Origin: an uncultured Alphaproteobacteria bacterium
Lineage (GTDB): Bacteria; Pseudomonadota; Alphaproteobacteria; RF32; CAG-239
DNA: 47,748 nt
Direction: 5' to 3'
Assembly: GCA_934248075.1 (NCBI GenBank)
Contig: CAKQKH010000009.1
Coordinates: forward strand, 1-47,748
Shown here: piece after piece, positions 6,755 through 14,662 of the stretch
Layout of the letters: every line of letters begins with the position of its first letter
Position numbering within the stretch: the stretch's first letter is position 1
Made by a program: the position numbers and the translations under genes
The notes under the pieces: generated by a model
Databases searched by the model: none
Seen by the model: the letters and a program-made list of their open reading frames with translations, nothing else
Told to the model about the DNA's origin: nothing

Positions 6755-6884
6755 ACACTATTCCGAGCGCCGAGCCAGCGGCGAGCAAGCGAGTAAATTC
6801 TTGCTACGCGCCGCCCGCCGTGCGGGCGAGTAACAGCTTAAGAATGCCTGTGCGGCTTCGCACTGCCACCGGTGGCTCACCGGT
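6755..6884. repeat. GC-rich repeat ending on the alaS stop codon
   Basis: Modules GAGCGCCGAGCCAGCGGCGA, CCGCCCGCCGTGCGGGCG and TGTGCGGCTTCGCA are followed by the palindrome ACCGGTG-GCT-CACCGGT (6868-6884), whose last base is the first base of the alaS stop triplet on the plus strand. The same modules recur at 12757, 18116, 20366, 20681, 26476, 36787 and 46516. Confidence 0.75.
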
Positions 6885-9511
6885 TAGCGGAGTTTCTGGC
6901 GGATTGCGTCAACAGCCTGATCCAGACGAGAAGTGTCCGAACCGCCGGTTTGCGCCATATCCGGACGACCGCCGCCGCCCTGAGCGCCGACAAACGGAGC
7001 CACAGCCTGAATCAGCTGATTAGCCGGAAATTTATCTTTGAGGTCTTCGGTTACGCCGATAACCACCGAGGCTTTGCCGTCATTGGCGGTAAACAAGGCC
7101 ACCACCAAATTCTCGGGGTATTGCGACTTAACCTCATCAACAAAGGCCTTAAGCTCCTTGGTGGTAATGTTTTCCAAAATTCGCGCCACAAAACGAATAC
7201 CGTTGACATCTTCATAATTATTTGGATTATCGGCGGCTTTGTTGCTGACAAATTTCTTCTTGAGTTCAAATATTTTGGCTTCCAGAGCTTTCTTTTCTTC
7301 CAAAATCTGGGCGACTCTGGCCTCAACGTCAGAGAAGCTGGCTTTCAGGCACTGGCCGATATGGCGCAGGCGATCCTCAATATTCTGGGCGTATTTTTCG
7401 GCGGCGGCTCCGGTTACGCACTCCAGACGACGCACGCCGGCGGCAACCGCTCCCTCGCTGATGATATTAAAATAGCCGATATCGCCGGTAAATTTGACAT
7501 GAGTACCGCCGCACAATTCGCGGGACAAATCGTCTCCGACACAGACAACCCGAACTTCATCGCCGTATTTTTCGCCAAACAGAGCCATGGCGCCGGATTT
7601 GACTGCCTCGTCCTGACTCATCAGCTTGGTGATAACCGGATAGTTGGCGCGAATCATCTTGTTGACGGTGTTTTCCAAATCACGCAGCTCTTCTTCGCTG
7701 ATTTGTTTGGGGTAGGCAATATCAAAACGCATTTTGTCTGCGGCCACCAAAGAGCCTTTTTGGGTTACGGTTTTGCCGAATTTGTCTTGCAAAGCCTTGT
7801 GCAAGAGGTGGGTTACGGTATGATTGCCGGCAATGGCGCCGCGGTTTTCTTCATTGACCGCGAATGTGGCGTTGTCGCCAACCTTGATGCTGCCTTTAAT
7901 CATTTTGCAGACATGAACATGCAAACCGTCAAGTTTCTTTTTGGTGTCGGTTACCTCAATGGCAAAGTTTTCGCCGCTGATGTTGCCGATATCGCCGACC
8001 TGACCGCCCATTTCGGCATAAAACGGAGTCTGGTTGGCCAACAGATAGAACTCGCCGTTGTCAACCCGCTCAACAGTTTGGCCGTTCTGCACCAAAGCGG
8101 TAATTTGGCAATCAGACTTGAGGGTGGTGTAGCCCAAAAATTCGCTGCCGCCGAGTTTATCCTGCAGTTCAAACCAAATTTTTTCGGTGCCGGCATCACC
8201 GGAGCCGGCCCAGTTTTTGCGAGCCTCGGCTTTTTGGCGCGCCATGGCCTTGTCAAAACTCTCAACATCAACTTTGATGCCGCGGTTTTTGAGGGCGTCT
8301 TCGGTCAGATCCAAGGGGAAGCCGTAAGTGTCATAGAGTTTGAATGCGGTTTCGCCGTTCAGAATATCACCTTCTTTAAGATTGGCGGATTCTTCATCTA
8401 AAAGTTTAAGACCCTTGTCCATAGTGCGGATAAAACGCTCTTCTTCCAGTTTGATGGTTTCTCTGATAAGATCTTCGGCGTTGTACAATTCCGGATAAGC
8501 CGCGCCCATTTCTTTTTGCAACGCCGGCAACAGTTTATAAATCATCGGCTCATCAACACCCAGCAGGTGGGTATGGCGCATAGCGCGGCGCATAATTCGG
8601 CGCAAAACATAACCGCGGCCTTCATTGGAGGGCAATACGCCGTCGGCAATCAAAAAGGCGGTCGCGCGCAAGTGGTCGGCGATAACATTGTGCGAAGACT
8701 GCAGCGGACCTTTGGGGTCAGAATTGGCAATATCGGCAATCGCTTTAATCAGATTTTGGAACAAGTCAATGTCATAGTTGGAGTGTACGCCTTGCAAAAT
8801 GGCGGAAATACGCTCCAAGCCCATGCCGGTGTCAATGCATTTTTGCTTGAGGCCGATGCGGGTTCCGTCCGGCAGATCCTCAAATTCATCAAACACCAGA
8901 TTCCAAATCTCAATCCAGCGATCGCCGTCTTCTTCCGGAGTGCCGGGGAGGCCGCCCCAAACATGCTCGCCATGGTCATAAAAAATTTCTGAGCAGTAGC
9001 CGCAAGGGCCGGTATCGCCCATCTGCCAAAAGTTGTCTTTGGTTTTGATACCGATAATCCGGTCTTCCGGCAGGCCGGAAACCTTGCGCCAAATATTGCG
9101 TGAAACTTCATCGGTATGAAAAACCGTAACCGCCAGCCGGTCTTTGGGCAGGCCGAACTCTTTGGTTACCAGCTCCCAGGCGTAGGCAATGGCTTCATCT
9201 TTGAAATAGTCGCCAAACGAGAAGTTGCCGAGCATCTCAAAAAAAGTATGGTGGCGAACGTCATAACCGACGCTGTCCAGATCATTGTGTTTGCCGCCGG
9301 CGCGCACTGATTTTTGGGAAGTCGTTGCTCGGCTGAAAGGCGCGGCCTCATTGCCGGTAAAAATATTTTTGAACTGAACCATGCCCGAGTTGGTGAACAT
9401 CAGGGTCGGGTCATTATTCGGAACCAGAGATGAAGACGGCACAATCTTGTGGCCGTTTTTGGCAAAATAGTTTAGAAAAGTGCTTCTGATTTGATTAACC
9501 GTAACAGTCAT
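6884..9511 (-). CDS. alaS: Alanyl-tRNA synthetase
   Basis: 875 residues, normal length for bacterial AlaRS, which attaches alanine to tRNA-Ala and edits mischarged Ser and Gly. Visible in order are the class II catalytic domain (RSTFLNYFAKNGHKIVPSSS at 9-28; TNSGMVQFKN; HHTFFEMLGNFSFGDYF), the tRNA-recognition domain, the editing domain with its HTVTHLLHKAL zinc motif and CGGTHVKFTGDIGYF, and the C-terminal domain with GGGGRPDMAQTGG. GGGAAG lies before the ATG. The divergent neighbour is sfsA. The stop codon touches a GC-rich palindrome that may serve as its 3' end signal. All catalytic and editing motifs are present, so it should be functional. Confidence 0.98.
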   Translation of the reverse strand: MTVTVNQIRSTFLNYFAKNGHKIVPSSSLVPNNDPTLMFTNSGMVQFKNIFTGNEAAPFSRATTSQKSVRAGGKHNDLDSVGYDVRHHTFFEMLGNFSFGDYFKDEAIAYAWELVTKEFGLPKDRLAVTVFHTDEVSRNIWRKVSGLPEDRIIGIKTKDNFWQMGDTGPCGYCSEIFYDHGEHVWGGLPGTPEEDGDRWIEIWNLVFDEFEDLPDGTRIGLKQKCIDTGMGLERISAILQGVHSNYDIDLFQNLIKAIADIANSDPKGPLQSSHNVIADHLRATAFLIADGVLPSNEGRGYVLRRIMRRAMRHTHLLGVDEPMIYKLLPALQKEMGAAYPELYNAEDLIRETIKLEEERFIRTMDKGLKLLDEESANLKEGDILNGETAFKLYDTYGFPLDLTEDALKNRGIKVDVESFDKAMARQKAEARKNWAGSGDAGTEKIWFELQDKLGGSEFLGYTTLKSDCQITALVQNGQTVERVDNGEFYLLANQTPFYAEMGGQVGDIGNISGENFAIEVTDTKKKLDGLHVHVCKMIKGSIKVGDNATFAVNEENRGAIAGNHTVTHLLHKALQDKFGKTVTQKGSLVAADKMRFDIAYPKQISEEELRDLENTVNKMIRANYPVITKLMSQDEAVKSGAMALFGEKYGDEVRVVCVGDDLSRELCGGTHVKFTGDIGYFNIISEGAVAAGVRRLECVTGAAAEKYAQNIEDRLRHIGQCLKASFSDVEARVAQILEEKKALEAKIFELKKKFVSNKAADNPNNYEDVNGIRFVARILENITTKELKAFVDEVKSQYPENLVVALFTANDGKASVVIGVTEDLKDKFPANQLIQAVAPFVGAQGGGGRPDMAQTGGSDTSRLDQAVDAIRQKLR

Positions 9512-9670
9512 TTTATACTTCCCAAAATCTAAAAATGTTTAACCTCATATTGATAATGCAAACTTGTGTTTCTGTCTAGCAATTTTTTACAAAAAAAACA
9601 ACCAAAACCATACTTGTGCTTGCCAATTTTACAAAATCGGGTAATATTTAAAAAGTTTGGAGAAGTTTTA

Positions 9671-10369
9671 ATGGTGAAAATTAGCGATACTCTCATCAAA
9701 GCCAAAGTTATCGGAAAATGCGGCGGCGTGATACTTGATGCCGAGTTTGCCGACAATTCGGTTAAGCCGGTGTTTTGTTCAGCCTATGATGTGGTGCAGA
9801 TGTGTGTGCCGGAAACATCGGTGTATGTCAGGTGCGACGCGACCAAAAACCGCAAAGTGACGCATGAGCTGGAGCTGGTGGAGCAAAACGGAGCTCTGAT
9901 ATACGGACGCCCCAATCGCAACAATGATTTGTTTGAAGAAGCTTTTAATGTCGGCGCTTTGACTGAGTTTGCCTCATATACTCAATGCCGCCGGTTGGAG
10001 CCTGATGATCATTTGCCGCACGTTGATTTCGAGCTGAGCGCCGCTGACGGAGCCAAGTGTTTTGTTTTTGTTACCAATGTTTATCACAAACAAGGCGACA
10101 GCGCCGTGTTTCCGATGGAAGTCAATTTTTTTGAGATGGAGATGTTTGAGGAGATGAGCCTTTTGCGCGAGCAGGGGCATAAAACTTGTGTGTTTATGAT
10201 TGTGCCGCGCGCCGATTGTCGTGAAATCCGTTTTAGTTGGAAACATTCGCCTCTGGCCGCCGCCAAAATCTTTGACGCCGCAAAAAATGGTTTGAATTTT
10301 GTCGGATATGGTTGCAATATAACCAAAAAGATTGTAACAATATCAAATCTTCTGCCTATTGTGTATTAG
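9671..10369 (+). CDS. sfsA: SfsA-like DNA/RNA nuclease-fold protein
   Basis: 232 residues from the ATG at 9671, which has GGAGAAG upstream; the frame is open further upstream but without a ribosome site. The C-terminal half follows SfsA: a strand with CFVFVTNVYHKQGDSAVFPMEV (family: E-V-K-N-V-x-L ... F-P-D-A), then a helix MSLLREQGHKTCVFMIVPR, then SPLAAAKIFDAAKNGLNFVGYGCNI. SfsA was named for a role in maltose metabolism regulation in E. coli and has a nuclease-like fold. Here the usual acidic and lysine residues of the E-V-K motif are replaced (VTNVYH), so catalysis is doubtful. It is first in a likely operon with map and radC. Confidence 0.8.
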   Translation: MVKISDTLIKAKVIGKCGGVILDAEFADNSVKPVFCSAYDVVQMCVPETSVYVRCDATKNRKVTHELELVEQNGALIYGRPNRNNDLFEEAFNVGALTEFASYTQCRRLEPDDHLPHVDFELSAADGAKCFVFVTNVYHKQGDSAVFPMEVNFFEMEMFEEMSLLREQGHKTCVFMIVPRADCREIRFSWKHSPLAAAKIFDAAKNGLNFVGYGCNITKKIVTISNLLPIVY

Positions 10370-10390
10370 ATTTTTTAGAAAGGATTGATT

Positions 10391-11197
10391 GTGTCATATA
10401 AACGCAAGGACGGCATTGTTATTCACGATGATCCGGCCGATTATGAAAAAATGCGGGTGGCCGGCAAAGTGGCCGCCGAATGTTTGGATTTTATCACGCC
10501 TTATGTTCAGGTTGGCGTGACTACCGGCGAGCTTGATGATTTGTGTCGTGATTTTATGGTCAAAAAAGGCGCGGTTCCGGCTTGTTTGGGGTATCATGGT
10601 TATCCGAAATCAACTTGCATTTCCATAAATCATGTGATTTGTCATGGTATTCCCGACTATGAGCGCAAGTTGGCCGATGGCGATATTGCCAATATTGACG
10701 TCACCGCCATTGTTGACGGTTGGTACGGCGACACCAGCCGCATGTATTATGTCGGCAACCCGAAAATCAAGGCCAAACGCCTGTGCGAGGTTACTTATGA
10801 ATGCATGATGCGCGGTATTGACGTTGTCCGCCCCGGCGCCAGATTGGGTGATATTGGCGCGGTGATTGAAGAATGGGCGCACAAATACGGCTACTCGGTG
10901 GTTGATATGTTTTGCGGCCATGGCTTGGGGCAGGTGTTTCATGACGAGCCAAATGTTTTGCATTGCGGCCGCAAGGGTACCGGCGCGTTGCTGGAAGAAG
11001 GTATGTTCTTTACCATTGAGCCGATGATTAATATCGGCAAGCCCGACGGCATAATCTTGCAAAACGGCTGGACCGCGGTTACGCGCGATAAAACCTTGTC
11101 GGCGCAGTTTGAGCATTCTTTGGCGGTGACCAAAGACGGCTACGAGGTCTTTACTTATTCGCCCCAAGGGCTGGATAAACCGCCATACAAACTTTGA
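10391..11197 (+). CDS. map: Methionine aminopeptidase, type I
   Basis: About 268 residues. The enzyme removes the initiator methionine from nascent proteins. Metal ligands are visible in order: two Asp in NIDVTAIVDGWYGDTSRMY, His in CGHGLGQVFH, Glu in FFTIEPMI and Glu in QFEHSLAV. The substrate-pocket His of GYHGYPKSTCISINHVICHG is also present. GTG at 10391 is chosen because AGAAAGGA ends six bases before it; an in-frame TTG at 10385 sits directly on that ribosome site. It lies between sfsA and radC, 14 bases from radC, the same map-radC order seen in several alphaproteobacteria. Confidence 0.97.
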   Translation: MSYKRKDGIVIHDDPADYEKMRVAGKVAAECLDFITPYVQVGVTTGELDDLCRDFMVKKGAVPACLGYHGYPKSTCISINHVICHGIPDYERKLADGDIANIDVTAIVDGWYGDTSRMYYVGNPKIKAKRLCEVTYECMMRGIDVVRPGARLGDIGAVIEEWAHKYGYSVVDMFCGHGLGQVFHDEPNVLHCGRKGTGALLEEGMFFTIEPMINIGKPDGIILQNGWTAVTRDKTLSAQFEHSLAVTKDGYEVFTYSPQGLDKPPYKL

Positions 11198-11211
11198 GGT
11201 TTTAGGACTAT

Positions 11212-11910
11212 ATGACAAAAGCGGAAACACAACCGGATTATATTGGCCACCGCGAACGTCTGCGGCAGAGGTTTTTGCTTGGCGGCGGTCGGGATATGGC
11301 AGATTATGAGCTTTTGGAGCTGATTTTGACCATTGCCCTGCCAAGGCGAGATGTCAAACCGCTGGCCAAGCGGTTGATTGCCAAATTCGGCAGTTTTGGC
11401 GAGGTTATTAAAGCCCCGCTGGAGAGCCTGATTATGATTGACGGCATCAAAGAGCATACTGCCACCGTGCTGAAGATTATCAGTGTGGCGACAGACAGAT
11501 GCTCATGGCAAAGTCTGCAATCGTCAGACACGCCGATAATTCTCAACACCGACAGCCTGATTGATTATTGCCGCTCCGCCATGTGTTATTCTGACGTTGA
11601 GGAACTGCGTTTGATTTATCTGAATCCACATTTGCAGATTATCGGGCAGGAGACACTTCAGCGCGGCACCCTAAACTGTGTCGCCATACACCCGCGCGAG
11701 GTGATTAAGGCCGCCATGGCCAACAAAGCCAGCGCCATTATTATGGTGCATAATCATCCGTCTGGCAATGTTCAGCCCTCGGAGGCGGATATTGTTATGA
11801 CCAAACGCGTCAAAGAAGCCTGCGAGTCCATAGGTATCAAGCTGCTGGAGCATTTGGTGATCAGCAAAAACGATTGTTACAGCTTTGCCGAACATATTTT
11901 CAAACCATAA
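11212..11910 (+). CDS. radC: RadC family JAB-domain protein
   Basis: 232 residues, usual family length. The N-terminal helix-hairpin-helix region (GHRERLRQRFLLGG, then YELLELILTIALPRRDVKPLAKRL) is followed by the JAB/MPN metalloprotease-like domain with HNHPSGNVQPSEADI near 180-195 and an upstream Glu-containing strand. The original link of RadC to DNA repair was withdrawn, and the biochemical role remains open. It starts 14 bases after map and ends at a bidirectional terminator, so it closes the sfsA-map-radC unit. Confidence 0.95.
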   Translation: MTKAETQPDYIGHRERLRQRFLLGGGRDMADYELLELILTIALPRRDVKPLAKRLIAKFGSFGEVIKAPLESLIMIDGIKEHTATVLKIISVATDRCSWQSLQSSDTPIILNTDSLIDYCRSAMCYSDVEELRLIYLNPHLQIIGQETLQRGTLNCVAIHPREVIKAAMANKASAIIMVHNHPSGNVQPSEADIVMTKRVKEACESIGIKLLEHLVISKNDCYSFAEHIFKP

Positions 11911-11913
11911 AAA

Positions 11914-11940
11914 AAAGCGCCTTAACGGCGCTTTAGTTTT
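11914..11940. terminator. Bidirectional terminator, radC / marC
   Basis: AAAGCGCC (11914-11921) pairs with GGCGCTTT (11927-11934), with an A run before and T-rich bases after. It lies between the stop codons of the two convergent genes. Confidence 0.85.
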
Positions 11941-11942
11941 TC

Positions 11943-12551
11943 TTAGTGGGCAGTTTTGATATAAGTTTCAATCAGATAAGTCAGGTTGGAGGTAAACAGT
12001 TTAACTGAAATCGCCAACAAGATTATGCCGAAAAACTTACGCACCATATAGATAATACCGGCGCCCAACAGCTGTTCAATTTTTTTGGTCAGCTTAAGCA
12101 CGCAGTATATAACCGCCATATTGGCGCACACCGCCAAAAAGATGTTGATGCTGTCATATTGCGACCGAATGGATATCAGAGTTGTCAAAGCTCCGGCGCC
12201 GGCAATCAGCGGAAATACCACCGGAAAGAAGGTGGAATCTTTGGGCGCGTCATCGGTGTCTTGAAAGATGTGAATATCCAGAATCATTTCCAGCGCCATA
12301 ATGAAAATTACCAGCGAACCGGCAATCGCAAACGAGGCAATGTCAACGCTGAACAAGGTTAAAAAGGCTTCTCCGACAAAGAAAAACAACACAAACATAA
12401 CAAATGATATCGAGGTCGCTTTGCCGGCGTCAATTTTGCGGCCGCGCCGTTTCAAATCCAGAAAAATCGGAATAGATCCGGCAATATCGATAATCGCAAA
12501 CAAAACAAAAAAAGCACTGATAAATTGTTGTAAATTAAAATGCCCAAACAT
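11943..12551 (-). CDS. MarC family integral membrane protein
   Basis: 202 residues from the ATG at 12551, with AAGGAAAG upstream. The frame is open to 12734, but the extra N-terminal residues come from a repeat element and are not coding. Six hydrophobic segments, FNLQQFISAFFVLFAIIDI near the start, GSIPIFLDL and the later AGAGALTTLISIRS loop match UPF0056/MarC. The family is common in Proteobacteria and its transport role is not established; the name came from the mar locus. It converges on radC and shares its terminator. Assignment is secure, function is not. Confidence 0.9.
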   Translation of the reverse strand: MFGHFNLQQFISAFFVLFAIIDIAGSIPIFLDLKRRGRKIDAGKATSISFVMFVLFFFVGEAFLTLFSVDIASFAIAGSLVIFIMALEMILDIHIFQDTDDAPKDSTFFPVVFPLIAGAGALTTLISIRSQYDSINIFLAVCANMAVIYCVLKLTKKIEQLLGAGIIYMVRKFFGIILLAISVKLFTSNLTYLIETYIKTAH

Positions 12552-12654
12552 GAAACTTTCCTTATAAAATATTAAATTCGAGCCGACTATATCACGCTTT
12601 ATTTGAAAGGCAAGTGTATTGATAAGACTGTGCAAAGTAAAAACAATAGCCAAT

Positions 12655-12756
12655 GTCATTGCGCGAACGGCGGTTAGCTGTGAGAAGCAATCCATTTTTA
12701 TCAAGAAACAAAAAGATGGATTGCTTCGGTTCACTAGCGCTCACACTCGCAATGAC
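12655..12756. repeat. GTCATTGCG palindromic element, full copy
   Basis: GTCATTGCGCGAACGG...GAAGCAATCCAT and ATGGATTGCTTC...CGCAATGAC form imperfect inverted arms around a short AT-rich centre. This is the most complete copy in the window. Elements of this style are widespread in bacterial genomes, often between genes. Confidence 0.85.
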
Positions 12757-12846
12757 CGAGCAGAGGTGCAAGTCTGGCACTATTCCGAGCAACGAACAAG
12801 GTGAGTTGCGAGCAAATTCTTGCGAATGCCACCGGTGGCTCACCGG
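12757..12846. repeat. GC-rich repeat modules
   Basis: Contains TTCCGAGCAACGAACAAGG, GTTGCGAGCAAATTCTTGCG and the palindrome ACCGGTG-GCT-CACCGG, the same modules as at 6755-6884. It lies between the palindromic element and tRNA-Arg. Confidence 0.65.
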
Positions 12847-12853
12847 CACAAAA

Positions 12854-12874
12854 AAACCTGCACAAGGCAGGTTT
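12854..12874 (-). terminator. Terminator of tRNA-Arg
   Basis: AAACCTG (12854-12860) pairs with CAGGTTT (12868-12874), with a T run on the minus strand, ten bases after tRNA-Arg. Confidence 0.8.
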
Positions 12875-12883
12875 CTTTGTAAC

Positions 12884-12960
12884 TGGCGATCCCGAGAGGA
12901 TTCGAACCTCTGACCCACAGCTTAGAAGGCTGTTGCTCTATCCAGCTGAGCTACGGGACC
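12884..12960 (-). tRNA. tRNA-Arg (anticodon TCT)
   Basis: A complete 77-base cloverleaf with encoded CCA. The acceptor begins GGTCCCG, the anticodon loop is CTTCTAA, and the T-arm is CAGAGG-TTCGAAT-CCTCTCG. Unlike tRNA-Gln, tRNA-Pro and tRNA-Ser in this window, it has no split copy beside it. Confidence 0.96.
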
Positions 12961-12980
12961 AAAAAATTGAATAAAACAAA

Positions 12981-13130
12981 TAATATTTGCAAATGGTCGG
13001 GACTATTGGATTACTAAAGTTGCCTCTGCTGAATTTTGCCTTTGGCAAACCGGCAATACCCCCGTATTGCCTATTCCTTGTAGTCGAACCAACGCCCCGT
13101 TGGTTCTCATCCAATAGTATCGAACACTTA
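12981..13130 (-). repeat. Split copy of tRNA-Pro 3' end with T-loop insert
   Basis: 12981-13012 is an exact direct repeat of 13131-13162, which includes the last 19 bases of tRNA-Pro. After 13012 the T-loop is interrupted by an insert (13013-13084) that ends TAGTCGAAC, as at the tRNA-Gln and tRNA-Ser copies. The T-stem follows with an inverted partner: GAACCAAC (13086-13093) and GTTGGTTC (13099-13106). A further ATCCAATAGT fragment of the T-arm lies at 13110-13119. The insert is more diverged than the other two but keeps ACCGGCA and the ACT start. Confidence 0.7.
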
Positions 13131-13143
13131 TAATATTTGCAAA

Positions 13144-13220
13144 TGGTCGGGACTATTGGATTCGAACCAACGGCATCTTGCTCCCAAAGCAAGCGCTCTA
13201 CCAGGCTGAGCTAAGTCCCG
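13144..13220 (-). tRNA. tRNA-Pro (anticodon TGG)
   Basis: A complete 77-base cloverleaf with encoded CCA. The acceptor begins CGGGACT, the anticodon loop is TTTGGGA, and the T-arm is GTTGG-TTCGAAT-CCAAT. The split copy of its 3' end lies directly downstream on the minus strand. Confidence 0.96.
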
Positions 13221-13345
13221 TCCGTATTGCAGTGATATAATTAGCCGAATATTTTTATTTTGCAAGTATTTTTTTAATATGAATGACACTTTACAAGCTG
13301 TTGCAAATAAATTACACTAACTCGTCATTGAAACAGGAAACCAAC

Positions 13346-13660
13346 ATGAAACGTTTTTCTCGTCATACCGAAGATTTTGTTTGCGAACACTGCGGCGCAA
13401 AAGTTTTTGGCAACGGCTATACAAATCATTGTCCGCACTGCTTATATTCCAAGCATGTAGATATCAACCCCGGGGATCGGTCCGCCGATTGCGGTGGTTT
13501 GATGGAGCCGATTGACGTGGAGCTGAAAGACGGTAAATATGTTTTGGTGCAGCGTTGCCAAAAGTGCGGTTTTATTCGTCGCAACAAGGTTGATGACGCT
13601 GATGATTTTGAGGCTGTTCTGAATATATTTCGTCAAAAGGTGCAAAAACTTAAATTTTAG
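13346..13660 (+). CDS. RNHCP-type zinc-ribbon protein
   Basis: 104 residues from the ATG at 13346 (AGGAAAC upstream). Two CxxC pairs flank the domain: CEHCGAKV near residue 13 and CQKCGFIRRN near 70. Between them is YTNHCPHCLYSKHVDINPGDR, the NHCPxCLxSxHVDxxPGDR signature of the RNHCP family, small proteins of unknown role presumed to bind zinc. The frame is open 21 codons further upstream without a ribosome site. It follows tRNA-Pro by 125 bases and precedes an EamA transporter by 30 bases, so the two may be co-transcribed. Confidence 0.85.
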   Translation: MKRFSRHTEDFVCEHCGAKVFGNGYTNHCPHCLYSKHVDINPGDRSADCGGLMEPIDVELKDGKYVLVQRCQKCGFIRRNKVDDADDFEAVLNIFRQKVQKLKF

Positions 13661-13689
13661 GTCAAACTCTTTAGCAAGGGAGCGGACTG

Positions 13690-14622
13690 ATGAATTATCT
13701 GATTTTGGCACTGGCCGGACTGCTTTCCGGCGGAATTGTTTTTGGGGCGAAAATTCTGGCCATAAACGGCGCCGCTCCTTTTGAAGTGATGCTGTTTCCG
13801 GTGCTGATTGGCAGCGTGGTGTTTTGGCCGTTTGCCCGCCGACAATTTGCGCGGTTTATTCGCTTTCCCTTAAGTATTACCTTAATATATGCCTTTTCGG
13901 TAACTATGGTGCTGATTGGCGAATGCGTGCCGCTGTATATGAATGTGTCAGTCACGTTGGTTTTGTTGCTGGTGTATATGCAGCCGGTGTGGACTATACT
14001 GATTGAGCGTTTTTATTTTCATCGAGTGATTCCGCGCTCATCATGGATTCTGGTCGGCGTTATGTTTTTGGGGCTGATGTTGCTGATAAATCCTCTACAT
14101 GGAATAAGTGTTTCTGTGCGTGGATTGGTTTTGCCGCTGTTGGCCGGCATCGGCAATTCTTTGTGGATTTTTGTTACTCAGTATTTTTCCAAAAAAGATA
14201 TCTCTCCGGCGGCTAATTATTGGTGTACGTGTTTTTACGCGGTGGTACCGTTGGCCGTTATGTATCTTGTGGCCGCAGATTGGTATCCGCGGGAGTTTTC
14301 GGGGTTTGATAAGTTGTCGTTGGATTTAAGCCCGCATTTATGGCTATTGTTTATAGTTTACGCATTGTTAATATACACACCGTCCAATGTTTTGGTGTTT
14401 GTGGCCAACAAAGAGATTCCCGCGGGCATTATCGGCATGATTTTATTGTTGGAGCCGGTGGTCGGCATTGTTTTGGATATTGTGTTTCTGCACAATCCGA
14501 TTACATGGAATCTGTTGGCCGGCGGCGCGGTGATATTAGCGGCAAACATTTTACTCATCAAGAAGAATAGTCATTTGACCATGTGGCACCATACCGCGCC
14601 TCGACCAGAAAATCAGAGCTAA
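13690..14622 (+). CDS. EamA/DMT-superfamily transporter
   Basis: 310 residues with about ten hydrophobic segments arranged as two EamA repeats. The second repeat has the characteristic end IPAGIIGMILLLEPVVGIVLDIVFL followed by a final helix. The superfamily exports small metabolites such as amino acids or nucleotides; the substrate cannot be read from sequence. AGGGAGCG precedes the ATG. The C-terminus is extended by about 20 polar residues (KKNSHLTMWHHTAPRPENQS). The beta-solenoid gene follows after 40 bases. Confidence 0.9.
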   Translation: MNYLILALAGLLSGGIVFGAKILAINGAAPFEVMLFPVLIGSVVFWPFARRQFARFIRFPLSITLIYAFSVTMVLIGECVPLYMNVSVTLVLLLVYMQPVWTILIERFYFHRVIPRSSWILVGVMFLGLMLLINPLHGISVSVRGLVLPLLAGIGNSLWIFVTQYFSKKDISPAANYWCTCFYAVVPLAVMYLVAADWYPREFSGFDKLSLDLSPHLWLLFIVYALLIYTPSNVLVFVANKEIPAGIIGMILLLEPVVGIVLDIVFLHNPITWNLLAGGAVILAANILLIKKNSHLTMWHHTAPRPENQS

Positions 14623-14662
14623 CGTCTTTAAAAGCCGGTTTGACCGATTACATCTTTCTCAG

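Noticed and set aside
6872..8401. 509-codon plus-strand frame
   Set aside because: It is the antisense shadow of alaS, whose motifs are unambiguous.
12552..12734. N-terminal extension of the MarC-family protein
   Set aside because: The extra residues are encoded by the GTCATTGCG repeat region, and a good ribosome site supports the start at 12551.
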